Source: Hermodice carunculata (taxonomy: Eukaryota > Annelida > Polychaeta > Eunicida > Amphinomidae). From it: a stretch of DNA of 64,000 nt. Positions 1-13,886 of the stretch are shown one piece after another; the stretch's first letter is position 1, and each line of letters starts with the position of its first letter. Under the pieces are notes generated by a model. It was given only the letters and a program-made list of their open reading frames with translations, was not told the origin of the DNA and did not search any database. The position numbers and the translations under genes are program-made. The stretch spans positions 85,045,706-85,109,705 of the forward strand of contig OZ026619.1 in assembly GCA_964020975.1 (NCBI GenBank). Direction: 5' to 3'.

Positions 1-1029
1 TGCTGGTTTTGGGAAGAGTTGGTATTATTGCAGAATACATGTATGTGCAAAGTTAATTTTATGTCATCCGCTTTCACATGTCCATGAGCACAAAAGCTGA
101 AAAGTCTGACCAAAAAAGTCATACCCATGCGGCTGTGTGAAGCGTCATGTGTTCAGTGAAAATCTACCTCCACAATTCACTCATGGGGCAACAAAACCTG
201 GGTTGACGGCCTGCCCAGGCAGAAATGGTTTTAACTCATGCCAAGGAAAGCTGTTGACCCAGCTCATGTTATCCTGACAGGGCTCAGGTAAACATGTTCT
301 ACATACCAGAAATTTGTGCAAAAAACAAAAAACCCAAACAAAACAAACCAAAAAATGCACACATACCATATTGCTTCTAATAAGAGCCCCTGCTCTAATA
401 CCCCCACTCCCACCTTGGAATCTGAATGATGAGACCAAAAAAAAAAAAAAAATAAAATAAAAACAAAACAACCTACACTTAATCAACTTTTCAACAGTAA
501 TTCATATACAGTGTTCAAAGTAGTTTTTTTTTATATTCAGATATAGTATATAAAAGAATGTAGGGTTCTAAATCGAGGGCTAATGCCATTGTGATTTTGT
601 AAGCACCTCTGGCACTTACAGGGAGGTCTACCATATTGTACATTGAGGTGCATTTTGGTGATTTTAGTCTAAAAGGTTGTAGATTGTCCACAGTGCCCAT
701 CACGGTACCCCCCTCTTTATGAAATATACAAGAATAAGAATTTTTTCAAAAAGAGTGTCCCACTGGGCAGGGTGGTGTGTCTCAACTAGATAAAAATTGT
801 GGCCACTACAGACATATGGCCCATGATGATAGTGGCCTGATAGAAGGCCACATACAGTACCACTTTGCATAGGCAAACAGGAGACACAAGGAAAACTGTC
901 AGTACAGTCCTAGTGCATACATGGGACACCAAGTTCAAAGAGCATTCCATACCACCACGCTAGGAATTTCTCTTTCAGATAGACATGGATAACTTTGTAA
1001 TTCCCCAATAATGAAAGGACAAATTATGT
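1..1029. other. intergenic, no gene seen
   Basis: AT-rich sequence with A-runs near 437-455 and one eroded MITE piece at 181-290. Short open frames here are low-complexity and lack any recognisable domain. Confidence 0.5.
181..290. repeat. eroded TTAA-MITE hairpin fragment
   Basis: Contains ACTCATGCCAAGGAAAGCTG followed by TTGACCCAGCTCATGTTATC, the right hairpin arm and adjoining body of subfamily 1 (compare 7886-8126). The left arm is largely lost. Confidence 0.5.
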
Positions 1030-1680
1030 GTGCCACGTGTGACTCGGCGAAGAATTGCACGACCCCGTGGTAACTGTCAGGGAGCATGTATGCAGGCTCA
1101 CTTTAGCCAAACAATGGCAGGTGCCAACCGCCGCTGTCAACAGCGACACATTGTGGAGTGTCTGCCCTCCATTGTTGCAATCTTCTTATTTGCATTTTTA
1201 TAGCAAAATTTTTCCCCGAAAGCATAAATGTCTGTCAGAGATAAAGTTTGTATGACTGCCTGAGTGCGCATAGAATCTCGTTGCTTATCTGTGACCACTG
1301 TTTATGGGGCATGCTCTTGGCTACGTCGGCTTTTTCGTCGACTCACCCCCTAGATGCCCATATTAGTGTTCACACATGCTCACGTATTTGAACAGCGAAA
1401 CCACACATAACAGTCGATTCCACTGCTTCCCATCCGAAACAAATTGTGTGACCATGCAAGGGTCACATGGACGCTATTTAAACAGTCTTATGGCTCCTTG
1501 TCACAGGTTTGGACAAACCCTCGGTGAACTTCAAGGATTCCTTGATCAACTTCAACCCCCAAAGGGCACCCAGCTTCATGGCAATGGGAATTTAAACACA
1601 TGAAGACCAAACCACGGTGCACAGAGGCACCCTACGCTGGTGTCAATGACACGCAGATATAATCACATGAGACTTACGAT
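1030..1680. other. repeat-free segment with clustered motifs (possible regulatory DNA)
   Basis: Unique, more CpG-containing than its surroundings. Visible motifs are TTATTTGCAT (POU octamer-like), CCATATTAGT (CArG-like), CTATTTAAAC (MEF2-like) and an inverted pair TGTGACC-ATGCAAG-GGTCACA at about 1447-1470. No coding signal. The regulatory reading is inference. Confidence 0.3.
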
Positions 1681-2408
1681 GCAGGTATCATGTGGTCTAA
1701 CATCGGAAATTAATCTGTATTTACCAGCAGATCTCGTGTAGAGGCTGACCTGGCTAAAGTGTGTCCATGAACACCTTGTGACAACTCTTCCAAAAAATAA
1801 GCCAGTCTGCAAATAAACACCGCAAGATTCTGGAATATGGCATAAGTTGGTCTCCTCCATATGAAAGAAGCCATCAAAACTTGGATGTGCAAGATAGAAG
1901 AACTCTTTCTCTTTTTTTTTGGGGGGGGGGGAGAGTGAGGGTGATAAAAAACTGTTTAGTTTTCTACTGCACGGAATTCTTGTCTGCAAAAAAAATGTTT
2001 GAAATACGAATTTACAAATGGAAAATATTGTTTCTTTGTTGGATGACTCATGGTTTTAACTTTTGTTTGGTAATAGACTGAAAGCAAAAGATAACAAAGA
2101 ATCAATTTTTTTTATGGTGAAGTATCTTCATTTGACAATTCTTCAACATTAATATCACAATACTCATTTCTGAATATGAACGCCGTGGCCATGTACTCAT
2201 ATTGCAGAATGGTATAGCATCAAACTTGAGCGTATGTTATATGCTGGGAGGTTGACGTTTCAATGCAAACAACTTTAGTTTTTGGGTTTGGGATCTGAGT
2301 CAACACTAAAATACTTTTCTTTTATTGCAAGCACTGGGCATGGAAATGTTGATGGCTTCCCTAAAGCCATATTTGTGTACCTTGTTGAAGGCCAGATTAC
2401 AGTGTGTG

Positions 2409-2451
<43 letters not shown>

Positions 2452-4589
2452 ATGCGTGCATGTGTGTGGCGGGGAGGGGGGTGTGAGGGGAGAAGAGGCC
2501 TTTCTTTGTTAACGAATCATACAACTGTCATTGCAATCACAGGCAAATCACACCCCTGTGATGCAATTTCATATTTTCTTCATGAAAAAAAACAAACAAA
2601 CAAACAAAAAAAAAAACAATGGCGAGAAGGACATACCTCTTGAGACATAAGGACCACTCTTTTGTAAAAAAATTCTATCAATTTCCACAGAAGTTTTCAG
2701 TCCCATACCTGTGTGCTTAGTCTAAAGTCGTAGAATTCTGCCTTGTCCACCAAGCAATGCTCCTGTTGCCTATTGCCTTCTGACCAGGTCTCAGTGACTC
2801 ACAAATAGAGCATACTCCTTCCCTGCTAATCACAACAAAAATTCCTGTCATCTGAGTTATTATAATATATGGATTCCAGACTCATACTCCTTGTAAAAAG
2901 ACCTTTCATTCAAGTGGCTGCGCTCACAGCTCCAGACAGGATCAGAATGGCCCAAGTCAACAGCTTTCCTCAAGCCTTAGATATACACAGAGGAAATATG
3001 TTGACAAAGTCTCAGATGTCATATAGCAAGGGTGAAGCACTTCATCTGTGTCCCGCAACTGACCAACAAGGCTTCATGTGTCGAATTTGTGGACATCTGC
3101 GGATCTGGGCTTCAGATACTAGTGCAAAAAGTGTGAAATTCAGTTGAGCGCGAAAATTTCTAGAATTACAGTATCTCAGGTACCTCCACATGCACAAAAA
3201 TGTGTCTGTAAGTTTCTATACACATGTGTTGAAGGTGTGTGTATATTTGGTCGCTATGCAAGCTGGTATTGGGAAATTTGCGTGTTCACCTTTCCTATCA
3301 CCAACACTTGAAAAATTCTTCGACAGAATCTGACTGTGGTCTATCTATGCAAAGTGCACAGAATTGAAACTTTTCTGTTACCACAAGTGGTTCATCTACT
3401 ACACAGTCTGTTAAGGCCAGTAAAGGTGGCCACCAAAATCAACTAGATTGTATTCAAGTTCTTGCGGAAAAAGACAATGAATAACAGAGAAGCTTTTGTG
3501 AAAGTTAAAAAAAAAAAGGTTATGTGTTTAGATTGTGAAAAACAACGTTACCTTAAAATGATCGACAACACTGACAACATGCAAAAACGCTGTCTCTTAA
3601 ACTGGGTTGGAAGTTTGAGGACAAAAACACGGGAATTAAGGACAGTAATTCTAAGAGCAGTTTCACAAACTTGGGAAAACAACCAAGCGCCTTTAAAAGC
3701 AGAGCAACCTCGACAAAATGTCAAGGTGTGCAGCATGTGAAATCCTCGTTCTGGGGAAAAAAAAGTCTTGTAGACATGGCTAGACAATAATGAAACTTGC
3801 ATGTGGACAAACATAGCAAATCAGATTATTAGGAAGAATGAGCAAATAACCTACAGAGACGATTCAGAGGAAAATTCTGCATTAATATACATCCACCAAG
3901 AATACTACTGACGAAAGTGGGAGTCACAGACTCTGACATGCGTCCCCACTGCACGGGAGCAGGATTATAGAGAACACTTTACTCATAGTAAAGAAATAAA
4001 ACATATGTGGGTACATGTGGAAAATTAAATAACTGTCGAAATGAGAAAGCGTGCAAGACAGCATGCAAGAAAGGGAACGGTTTACTTGGCACCACAAGGG
4101 GAGATAATTTGAAAATGAGCAATCTCGTGAACATATTTATACTAGTCGGGAAAATGTGCACTAACAAGGTCAAATACGATGCAAAGAGAAACCGAATACC
4201 ACTGTTTTGCCTTGAAATCAACACAGGGGAATCCCAATGGACTAAATACACTGAGGACAGATAAACAAAGCTGCTACATACATATAAACATATATGACAT
4301 GGATAGTTAGTAGCAAGATAAATCCATTTATTCTCACGAATACAGATAAAACCCTTGGTTGAACATCGAATGCTCAGATTCCCCAGTAAGGTGGAAATGT
4401 CGAGTGCAGGTAGTAACCCTGGCCGACAATGTAAATAAAAGTATATATATATTTATACCTGTAAAAAAGTAAGAGCCGTTTCTACATTGCTGTAATGTCT
4501 CTCACCATCAAGAGCAATGTGCCATTCCATGCCAGATTCACATATTGGGGGTGCTCACACTACATTCAGTAAGATTGCATGACAGGGTT
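1681..4589. other. intergenic, no gene seen
   Basis: AT-rich, with a T/G run near 1910-1931, a GT microsatellite at 2402-2468, a CAAA/A-run near 2586-2614 and a lone MITE scrap (CAAGTCAACAGCTTTCCTCA near 2954). No protein recognised in any frame. Confidence 0.5.
2402..2468. repeat. (GT)n microsatellite
   Basis: Pure TG dinucleotides over about 45 bp with an imperfect GCATGCGTGCATGTGTGTGG extension. It explains the Cys/Val- and His/Thr-rich open frames on both strands. Confidence 0.95.
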
Positions 4590-4841
4590 TTAACTCATTG
4601 CATACTATGGCCACAGGCCTTGGTGGGTGGTTCTGGCACTGCCTGGCAAGTCATGCTGCAGCCGCCCTTGCGGCAGCTGCAGTATGACTGGCCAGGCAGT
4701 GCAAGAACCACTGACTTAAAGACTATAGGCATGTTGGTACTTGAATGAAAGCTCTTTTTATGAAGAATTTAAATATGCAATTGTCATCTTAACTCTAGGT
4801 AAATATACAGAAATATCAGGGACTGGCATCGAATGAGTTAA
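4590..4841. mobile_element. TTAA-type MITE, subfamily 3, complete
   Basis: Ends are TTAACTCATTGCATACTA and TGGCATCGAATGAGTTAA (inverted). Internally there is a strong hairpin GTGGTTCTGGCACTGCCTGG...CCAGGCAGTGCAAGAACCAC with a CTGCAGC/GCTGCAG core, then a body with GTTGGTACTTGAATGAAAGC. TTAA at both edges is the piggyBac-type target site. No transposase. Confidence 0.85.
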
Positions 4842-5884
4842 CTCACTTACAAGTGAGACCATAAATATTTCAACCAACAAGAAATACCAGTGTAAGGTGT
4901 GCAGTAAGTTTACCTCCTGCTTTCATATGTTACAGGGGAAAAAATGTGATCGTGAGTTGCGTCCCTGATCACAGACCTGGGGTTTGACTAGAACTGACAG
5001 ATCATTTCGTTCTGACTGGGTCAGGCTTGAATTGAGCCACATGCAAGACCACATGGCACAGTGAGCTTGCTGCCTTATCTATATCATCAGACAAAACTAT
5101 CCCGCAACGTTCTCTAATCGAGAGCTTAGTTTGCCATCCAGGCTTCCTGAAACCTTAATTATACCGCTAGACCATGGTGGAAATGCAGGATTGTATGTGG
5201 CTTTGGAGAAGAAGCGAGAGTTTGTCTGGCTGTGTTATGGTCTCCAGGAGCCAGCCCCATCGAGGCACACCTTACCACCTATAAGTTACATATAAATGAC
5301 CTCAACAAAACTCAACAGCTTTCTTGGTGCAAATTGGGTATATGATGGAATCTTATGACACATTTAATTGTATGGATTATCCCAAATAGTTTATCGCTTC
5401 AAAGTTTTAGTGGTTGCTATGTAGCTCTTTCTTTGTGTCAGTCCTGGAGCATTATATAGTTCCCTGAACATATTCTGCAACTCTCAGTCAATTAAAGAAT
5501 GGCCTTTTAAAACATTAAGCCATGCTCAATACATCAGATTGTGGCCTCTAGATCATTCGCCTATCACTTATCCAGGTTGATCTTTAAATCATGGAAAATA
5601 TTCCAGCCAATCACAGCTTGACCTCTGAATCATCCACTTGACCTTTGAACCATACAACTCTCAACCAATCAGAGCATGCATCATCTTCACAAATAATACC
5701 AAAAACCTGCACAGGAAAACTTTTTTTCACAGGAGGTCAAGTTATTTGCCTATCAGTGTCTGACATCACATGTCACAGGTTAATAAACTGGTCCATTCTT
5801 CACTCCAAAAGGCAAAAACTACACAGAATACTTGTTTACACTGTAATTCCCTTCAACTTTTCCCATAGTGATTAGTCAAACACC
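4842..5884. other. intergenic, no gene seen
   Basis: Unique sequence with several scattered CCAATCA motifs near 5607-5665. No reading frame worth calling. Confidence 0.5.
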
Positions 5885-6182
5885 TTCACCAGTTGTTTTT
5901 GGTATTGCCTTGCCAGTGATACTCCAGCTGTTGCAAAGGCACCTGAAGCATGACCTGCCAGGCAATACCAAAAAAATCTAACTTTACAGGCACATTGGTA
6001 GCAGAGAAAATCCTCTTTTCAACCCTACCCTCCCTCCTTGATTTAAGACTGAGTCTGCAATCAACAGCTGTCCTTTTTTTTCCATTGAAACTGTTTTCTT
6101 ATTACTGTTGAAATGAGTAAAAAACATTGTAGTGGATGACATTTTAACCACTAGCTAGTTTTTGCCAGTTTAAAAAGAGAGT
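5885..6182. mobile_element. two adjoining TTAA-MITE relics
   Basis: Left part: hairpin TTTTTGGTATTGCCTTGCCAG / CTGCCAGGCAATACCAAAAA plus CAGGCACATTGGTAGC, a subfamily 3 derivative. Right part (about 6017-6182): AACCCTACCCTCCCTCCTT, GAGTCTGCAATCAACAGCTG, TTATTACTGTTGAAATGAGT and TTTTTGCCAGTTTAAAAAG, an eroded subfamily 1 copy. Confidence 0.6.
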
Positions 6183-6713
6183 ACAGCTAAGAGGTCTTTC
6201 ATATACAGTTCTCTTTTTACCAGCTACGTCCAATACACATTACTAGTATGGGATGACTAGCTAAATAATGTCTAGCCATTTACATAATACAACATGCAGA
6301 CTATCCTTTCACCAGAAACAACCAGCAGATCTATCCAGCTGAGTTGCAGGTTCCCCCCTAGCACAAAACCCAACAAACTTATCTAAAAAAGCAGGTTTTA
6401 AAGTCTAAAAATAATACGGCGCAATTATAGACACTCGATTTTATCGATGTTTGATTTGTTTTATATTGCACCTCTTCATTTCAAAGTGGCAAGTCCTCAA
6501 GTGGCTTCTGAACATACATGTTTAAAGCGTATGTGATTTTAGTGTCTTGTTTGTCCACCAGATGGCACTTCGCTCCACATGTAATCATAGCTTATTTGTG
6601 CAATTCCTGTGATGCATATTGCTGCATGTGCTAAGACAACAATGAGTGATTCCTTATATTTATGTCTTCAGTGACCTTGGGACAGAAGACCAAGGTCACC
6701 CAGATTATGTAAT
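6183..6713. other. intergenic, no gene seen
   Basis: Unique AT-rich sequence ending in an inverted repeat (6671-6699) directly before a family A repeat. Confidence 0.5.
6671..6699. repeat. perfect 10-bp inverted repeat
   Basis: GTGACCTTGG, nine bases, CCAAGGTCAC. It contains everted/inverted TGACCT-type half-sites and ends 15 bp before the family A repeat. Confidence 0.8.
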
Positions 6714-7310
6714 ACAAGAGGCCCATGGGCCTAGTGCTGTGCTGACATTGCCATTGATTTCCAAGCGACACCCTGCCATTACAAAATCATCTCTTTCAAC
6801 TTTACAGGCATGGTGACCTCATAAAAATACTTCAAGATCACAGGTATAATATATTAACTTCTACCTTTGGCCATATTCTATGTATCCTATAAATATGACA
6901 AATCTAATCCAATTACTTTTCCTAACATGGAATTTTACATCTTAAAACACACTTTGGCTCATAATTTCCAGCAAATATAGGTGGTGGCACTAGTATCATT
7001 ATCAAATTAAGACTTTGACCTCCCCCACAATCCCATCAAATTTGGTGAAGATCTGCTAAAAATTAAAGATGCTAGAGTGTTCACAAGATTTTCATATTTT
7101 GATCCCTATATTACATATTGTAGGCGGCACCACCAATATCGAAAGGGGCCTAGATTTGCATACACCCCATAAGTCCTCAAAGTTATATCGGGCTAACCTG
7201 AAAACTGTGGACGGTATCGCACTAATGAACCAAAGTTTACAGATGGACGGACGGACAGACAGACACGAGCGGTCATAAAAGCTCTTTGACCTTTGGTCAG
7301 CAGAGCTTAT
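6714..7310. mobile_element. hairpin-ended repeat, family A, copy 1
   Basis: Starts ACAAGAG followed by the perfect palindrome GGCCCATGGGCC and TAGTGCTGTGCTGACAT. It ends with GATGGACGGACGGACAGACA, then AAGCTCTTTGACC-TTT-GGTCAGCAGAGCTT, a nested hairpin. The 5' GTGCTGACAT can pair with the 3' GTCAGCA. Same ends as 55653-56810. Non-coding. Confidence 0.78.
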
Positions 7311-7885
7311 AACATGTCAAGAGTTCTACATTATATAGTCACCACAAGCTAAACCCAGTTTGCTGCTGTTCAGCTGTGCAGTAAAAGATATAATTGTTAG
7401 GCCTTAGAAGTTTGGTGGTTCTGCTTCAACAAAATAATGCAGAAGCTTTCAAACCAACACACTAATGTAAATCTCATGGTGCTAATAACATGATTACATG
7501 TAACTATTCATAATTTTTCTCAACACTGATTTCCACTTCTAAACTAATGATTCAGTCGGATGACTACCATAAAATTCAAACTTCCAATGGCTGACATAAT
7601 TTGCAGTTTCAGTTCACTGTTCAAGGTCACAGCTGAGATGAACGAGCCATTTAACACTTTGACACCCAACACTCGCCTCCAAAGCAGACCAAGCTCTGTA
7701 GTATCATTGGAGCAGAGAAAAAATGGAGATTAGTCTGCTAAGCAGGCCAACTCAATGTGATACATGTCAAATGTTATCTGCTTCAATATTCTTTCCTCAA
7801 ATTTAAAATAAGCGCAAAAGGCATTTTTGGCACATCATGTATCTATCTACCTCCATCAACACCTGCCTAGTCTCTCTACTCACAT
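7311..7885. other. intergenic, no gene seen
   Basis: Unique AT-rich sequence without recognised repeats or reading frames. Confidence 0.5.
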
Positions 7886-8126
7886 TTAACCATTTCCTCC
7901 TTGAATTGACACTGAGTCAACAACTTTCTTTGGCATGAGTTGGGCACTAAGTGCCCAACTCATGCCAAGGAAAGTTGCTGACCTGGGGCATGTGATCTTA
8001 ACTGGGCTCATCTACAATTCTCAGTCAAAATTGTTTTTCATTACTGTTGAAATTAGTTGAAAATGCTGAAGCAGACAACAATGGACAACCAGCCGGTTTT
8101 GGCTGGTTTAAGGGGGAAAGGGTTAA
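7886..8126. mobile_element. TTAA-type MITE, subfamily 1, complete
   Basis: Terminal inverted repeats TTAACCATTTCCTCCTT and AAGGGGGAAAGGGTTAA. Internal hairpin CTTTGGCATGAGTTGGGCAC / GTGCCCAACTCATGCCAAGG, then a body with CAATTCTCAGTCAAAATTG, CATTACTGTTGAAATTAG and CAGCCGGTTTTGGCTGG. No coding sequence. This is the best-preserved copy and the reference for the subfamily. Confidence 0.88.
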
Positions 8127-8269
8127 ACGTCAGGTCAAACAGAAAATATTTTATTGACAACTGTGGGGGACACTGCTCAGTATACAATGAATCTTGACCA
8201 ACAGCTTTCCCTGGTGTGGGTTGGTCATCTGACCCATGCCAAGTATCCCTGTTGATAGTCTTAATGTAA
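8127..8269. other. intergenic with MITE scrap
   Basis: Contains GACCAACAGCTTTCCCTGGT near 8197, a further eroded hairpin arm of subfamily 1. Confidence 0.4.
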
Positions 8270-8610
8270 CCAAAATTACTGCATGCAGAACTGTATCATA
8301 CATTTATATACCCACACCAAAATGCCTGCATGCAGAACTATATCATACATTTATATACCCACACCAAAGTTACTGCATGCAGAACTGTATCATACATTTA
8401 TATACCCACACCAAAATGCTTGCATTCAGCATTATATCATACATTTATATGCCCGGACCAAAATATCTATGTGCAGAACAATTTCATACATTTATACGGC
8501 AAATCAGAATGCCTGTGTAGGGAACAATACCACACATGTATATGCCCACACTTAAATATCTGTACACAGAACAATGCCATATGTTTTTACACCCAACCCC
8601 AAAACACTTG
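8270..8610. repeat. 47-bp minisatellite, about 7 units
   Basis: Unit built around TGCAGAACTGTATCATACAT then TTATATACCCACACCAAAAT. The first four units are nearly identical and later ones diverge progressively toward 8610. Because 47 is not a multiple of 3, the three frames cycle, giving several overlapping repetitive open frames that are not genes. Confidence 0.92.
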
Positions 8611-10687
8611 TGTTATGGCCAAATCAAAATACAAGTGTATGAAATAATGTGGAGATATATTCTGTACTTGATGGTGATTATTGTTAAATACAAAGAAGAA
8701 TACAACTACAGTGCAATGTTCCATGTTTCCCTGGTTACAGTTTCTCGGTGTGTTTTTGTCTGCAAGCAACAAGTGTCTACACGTGCCACGTTATTAACCC
8801 CGTGCTCCACATTGTAAGACTTCCAATGTTGAGGAAGGGGTGCAAGTCACCAAGCCAACCTGCGGAAAGATGTTAACCCAGAGCAGCCCATCCTGGTTGT
8901 TCTACACAATTTTTCATTCTCAGTATTTTCTATCAATAAGAAATTCGAGGAAAAACAATTGCTGAGGATGACAGATAGAGCAGAAAAGCGTCAATCACCC
9001 TTTCCAGCCAGTGGCGCCCTCTGGTGTCTCATTGTATGATGTTTTGATGCAGCAAGCATATGAGAGTAAGGGGATCTTGTTTGTGGGCAATAACTTTCCT
9101 TTGACATCTGAGGCCTTGGGAGGTAAAAAAATGGTTTTAAAACAGTTGTTGACCCATGCTTTTTCCACAAAATTGGGTCACAGATATGCCAAATCCAATC
9201 CACGGCTGGCAAACACAGTCCTTCCCACATCATGTGTACTTTAGCAATAATTCACTTCAGGCAATGATAATATCATTCCACGTTACATCAACTCCAATAA
9301 AACAGCCTATTGTGCAACACTGTATATTGCTAACCATGGCAATTTGCAATGAAGATCACCCAACAATGACAAGTCGGCTGAGGAGCTCTACATGGACAAC
9401 GGGATGGCAAAACACGACTCGACAATGCCCTGTGTCGTATTAACCTTATCCTGGGTGACTACATCCAGGGCTCCTCTTGGCCAGGCTTCCCCAACTAATC
9501 TGCTCCTTGCATTGTCTCCACACTTAACTTTCCCAGGGCCTCTCCATGGCGCAGTTCAGTCTCCTCTTCCATGTTCATGTTGGCAACTTTAATCTGGTCC
9601 TGCTGAGAACAAGTTCTTGTATTTCTTATATTGAGTCCACTTGTCTTGATTTTTTTCCCCAGCACACAAGGAAATAATTCTATGTTACTTGCACCAAAAA
9701 AAGAAAAAAAAATTGCAAATTTACAAAGAAAAACACAAAACACCAACCACTTATTAAAGCACTTTATTTATTAGTTTTTTTGTTTGTTTGTTTATTTGTT
9801 GGTCACATGTGATGCCCTAGGCATGTGTCAACGTATTATTATTTTTCTTTCTTTTTTGGTGGTGCAAAAATTCACCTGTATTCACATCAGTGACAGGGGC
9901 CTCGCTGGGACTGCCTTACTTAGACATTTAAATTAAGGCAATCATGCCTTATCATTTTAAATGAGTCGCGCTTCTCCATCGTAGACGAGAAAAATATTGA
10001 TTCATATACAGCATCAATAGGTTTCTGACAACAATGCCGTAACACCAGCGTTCACACCTATTACTTTCTTTGAGGAAATATGACGTGACACCTCTTTGAA
10101 AAGTGATGAAAATCTACTGATAAATGAAAGTCCAATAAATGATAATATCATTATGGACTTCATAATTGGCCATTAACAATAACTAGCAACCTACCAGGGA
10201 ATTGACAGGTCACACACATGTTGTCCGGGGCAGTTTGGCATTCATATCGGAAACTGGAAATAGGGTTTACGTCAGGTTTTTCCGCCATATTGGGTATCAC
10301 ACTGAAATGTCATCCAATATTCTTTTATTCATTTCAGTTACATGATTACTCAGTACTCGTTTCCATGACTCTTGCAACTCATCATGCTTTAACAAGTTCA
10401 GATTCTTAAAACATAAACAAAAATCGATAGCGATCTGCTCTGTATACTTGTTTCAAAATAAGAAGAGAACGAAACTGGAGTAGTTTGTTCTTGTGCATGT
10501 TCTCATGTTCCACAGTAGCTCCAGTGCCTTAATCACTCTGTATTAAAAGTGCACTACACCAGATATTGGACCTTCACATAAGGTATTGGACGGCTAAGAA
10601 CTAGCAGGTATCACTCATGAGATGAAGATTTATACTGACCCATTTCTGCTACTGTGTTGAAGGACTTCCCTATTAATATCATTGTTA
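8611..10687. other. intergenic, no gene seen
   Basis: Unique sequence. A TTTG/TTTA-rich patch lies at 9771-9800. No protein similarity recognised. Confidence 0.5.
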
Positions 10688-10869
10688 TACAGTGGTCCCT
10701 CTCTTCTAAAGCCCCTCTCAGTAGAGGCCACCCCTCTTGAAAGGCCAGCATTCTTGCGCAGAAAGTATGGTAGATGCATTATATTATCCCCCTCAAGAGA
10801 GGCCACCCCTCTTATAAGGCCACTTTTTGGCTGCATTTGGGGTGGCCTTATAAGAGGGGGACCACTGTA
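10688..10869. mobile_element. mariner/Tc1-like MITE
   Basis: 182 bp with ends TACAGTGGTCCCTCTCTT and AAGAGGGGGACCACTGTA, flanked by TA. Internal inverted pieces GAGAGGCCACCCCTCTTATA / TATAAGAGGGG repeat the terminal motif. No transposase. Confidence 0.85.
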
Positions 10870-11875
<1,006 letters not shown>

Positions 11876-13635
11876 ATAAGAGTGTATATTATTTTGCATC
11901 AAATGTTGCTGTGTTTCTTGACGTGTTGTCATTATTTCTGTTTACCTTTTCACTTTTCCTCATTTTCAGGGTTTGAATATAATGAAATAAAATAAAATAC
12001 ACATATGTCCCCCCCTCCCCCCTCCCCCAGACATATATGCATCAATTCAAATGCACAATTTCATACTCTTTGCAATATTGATATAAATGGAACACACCAC
12101 GCTATATGAAGAAGGGAAAGACTGGCGGGGGAGGAAATGTAAGCACCATCTGCTTGTATACCACCCACTCTCATCATGTTCCATGGCCAGATCAAACCTC
12201 ATGATGTCTTCAAGACAGGCTAATATTATACGTGTATAGACCTCCAGTCCCCACTTGGCCAGGTTAAAGAAGATTATGCCTTCTCAATGCAGGACAAAAA
12301 AGTTGCAGACTTGTTTTTTTAACACTTGTGCTCCATCAACAAGATGATTTGGCAATATTTTGGCATAACTTCAACCAAACCAACCTCTCGTTTTAGCAAA
12401 TGGTTGAGCTACAAATATTTTCTATTACTGTGCACTAATTTGGTGGATCCCCCTCACTTTTTCCCCGGTCTTCTCATGTGACCCATGGCTCAACCCTGCA
12501 AGACTGGCCACAGAGATTGATGGGGAAGCAGGTGACCCTTTGACCCCTGCTCACCAGGTAGGAAGCAAAACAAATACCCAGCGATGTGGAACATCGAAAC
12601 ATAAAACTATGACGAGCCAAGGCTGCAGCAGCCTGTCATACTTGAAGGCGACGGCGACCACAGGTACTTTAACAGGACCTTATCTGATTGCTTCAATTTG
12701 ATTTGCACCAATGAGCTTGCCCTGCAATACATAAAGCTGTTGACTTGCACATCAATCTGATAAGACCGTCATGAAAGTCACTTTCAATTTTTCTCCCAAA
12801 GTCTCCGGACGTCCAATTGCAGTAACGTTATGAACACATGGAGGATGTTCTTAGAGCACTGATTTAAGCCTTTATGTACATCTTGACTCGAGTCTCCTCG
12901 AGGGGCCTTTAAGGTCTCTCCACTGCTGAACCCATATTGCACCCCTACCATGCACCCCCCATTTCAATTTACAAGCTCTGCCACAATCCTATTTTCCCCC
13001 ATCCACTCTGCTAACATGGTTGGTTGCTATGGAAACAAGTGTTCCACGTTTTGGGTTATGATGCATGATATATTTGATAATAACTTGATCGTGACCCTGG
13101 CTGGTCTTTGTCAAAACCACAACAAAGCAACTACTTAGGAACGCAATCGAGTGAATGTTGTCATGTAGGAGAGACAAGACACCAGATCCCAGAGACTTCT
13201 CTCATCAGTAAAACCAACAATTTATATGAGGAAATACGGCTTAAGCAAGCAGGTGGCTTTCATGAAGGTGCAATTTCATGAGCAGTCCGGAGGTCTCCAA
13301 TCCCGCCATGCTCTCTCTGCCACAAGCTTGATTTATTCTGCATGCACGATGGATTCCCCCCCCCCCGCCCCCAATATACTTGGCTAATATTAAAGGATAA
13401 TTGCACGTCAAATTCTTGATGGGAAGACTTTTCATTCGAGCACCGAAAATCGACCAAGTCCAAAGTCACCTTGCTTGCATTTTCAGACAAGTCATGTTAC
13501 AACTTCCACAGGGGCACCTAGATCATGACTCATCAGTCAAAGCAAAAACCACTGGCTGAAGCACTTGCTGATTAAATACAGGGTGCGCTGTCTGTCAATG
13601 GGTGCATCAGTATCCCGTTCAGGTATCGAGTCTTA
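11876..13635. other. intergenic; two repeat-free segments, no gene seen
   Basis: Segments at about 12680-12860 and 13160-13500 are repeat-free, lack coding signal and look like possible conserved non-coding DNA (for example GCTAATATTAAAGGATAATT). A C-run lies near 13352-13366. Regulatory role is a guess. Confidence 0.35.
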
Positions 13636-13886
13636 TTAATTCTTTCTGTGCCACATTTTGGATTGAATCAACAGCTTTCCTGGGCATGCTTTGGGCACAT
13701 TGCACCCAGAGCATGCCGAGGAAAGCTGTTGACCTGGACTATTATATTCTCGGTAACTGCAGGTATGCTGGTACTTGAACGAAAGGTCTTTCTACAAGGA
13801 ACATGAATCTAGCACCCTTACTGTAATTCAGCGCAGTCTGTGTTAAGTAGTTCAAGCTAGGTCACAGTTGGCACTAACAGAGTTAA
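13636..13886. mobile_element. TTAA-type MITE, subfamily 2, complete
   Basis: Ends TTAATTCTTTCTGTGCC and GGCACTAACAGAGTTAA. Hairpin ATCAACAGCTTTCCTGGGCA ... GGAAAGCTGTTGACCTGG around a palindromic centre, then the body TATGCTGGTACTTGAACGAA found also in subfamily 3. Confidence 0.85.

Noticed and set aside
8236-8647. Overlapping repetitive frames with HTFIYPH-type repeats
   Set aside because: Explained by the 47-bp minisatellite read in successive frames.
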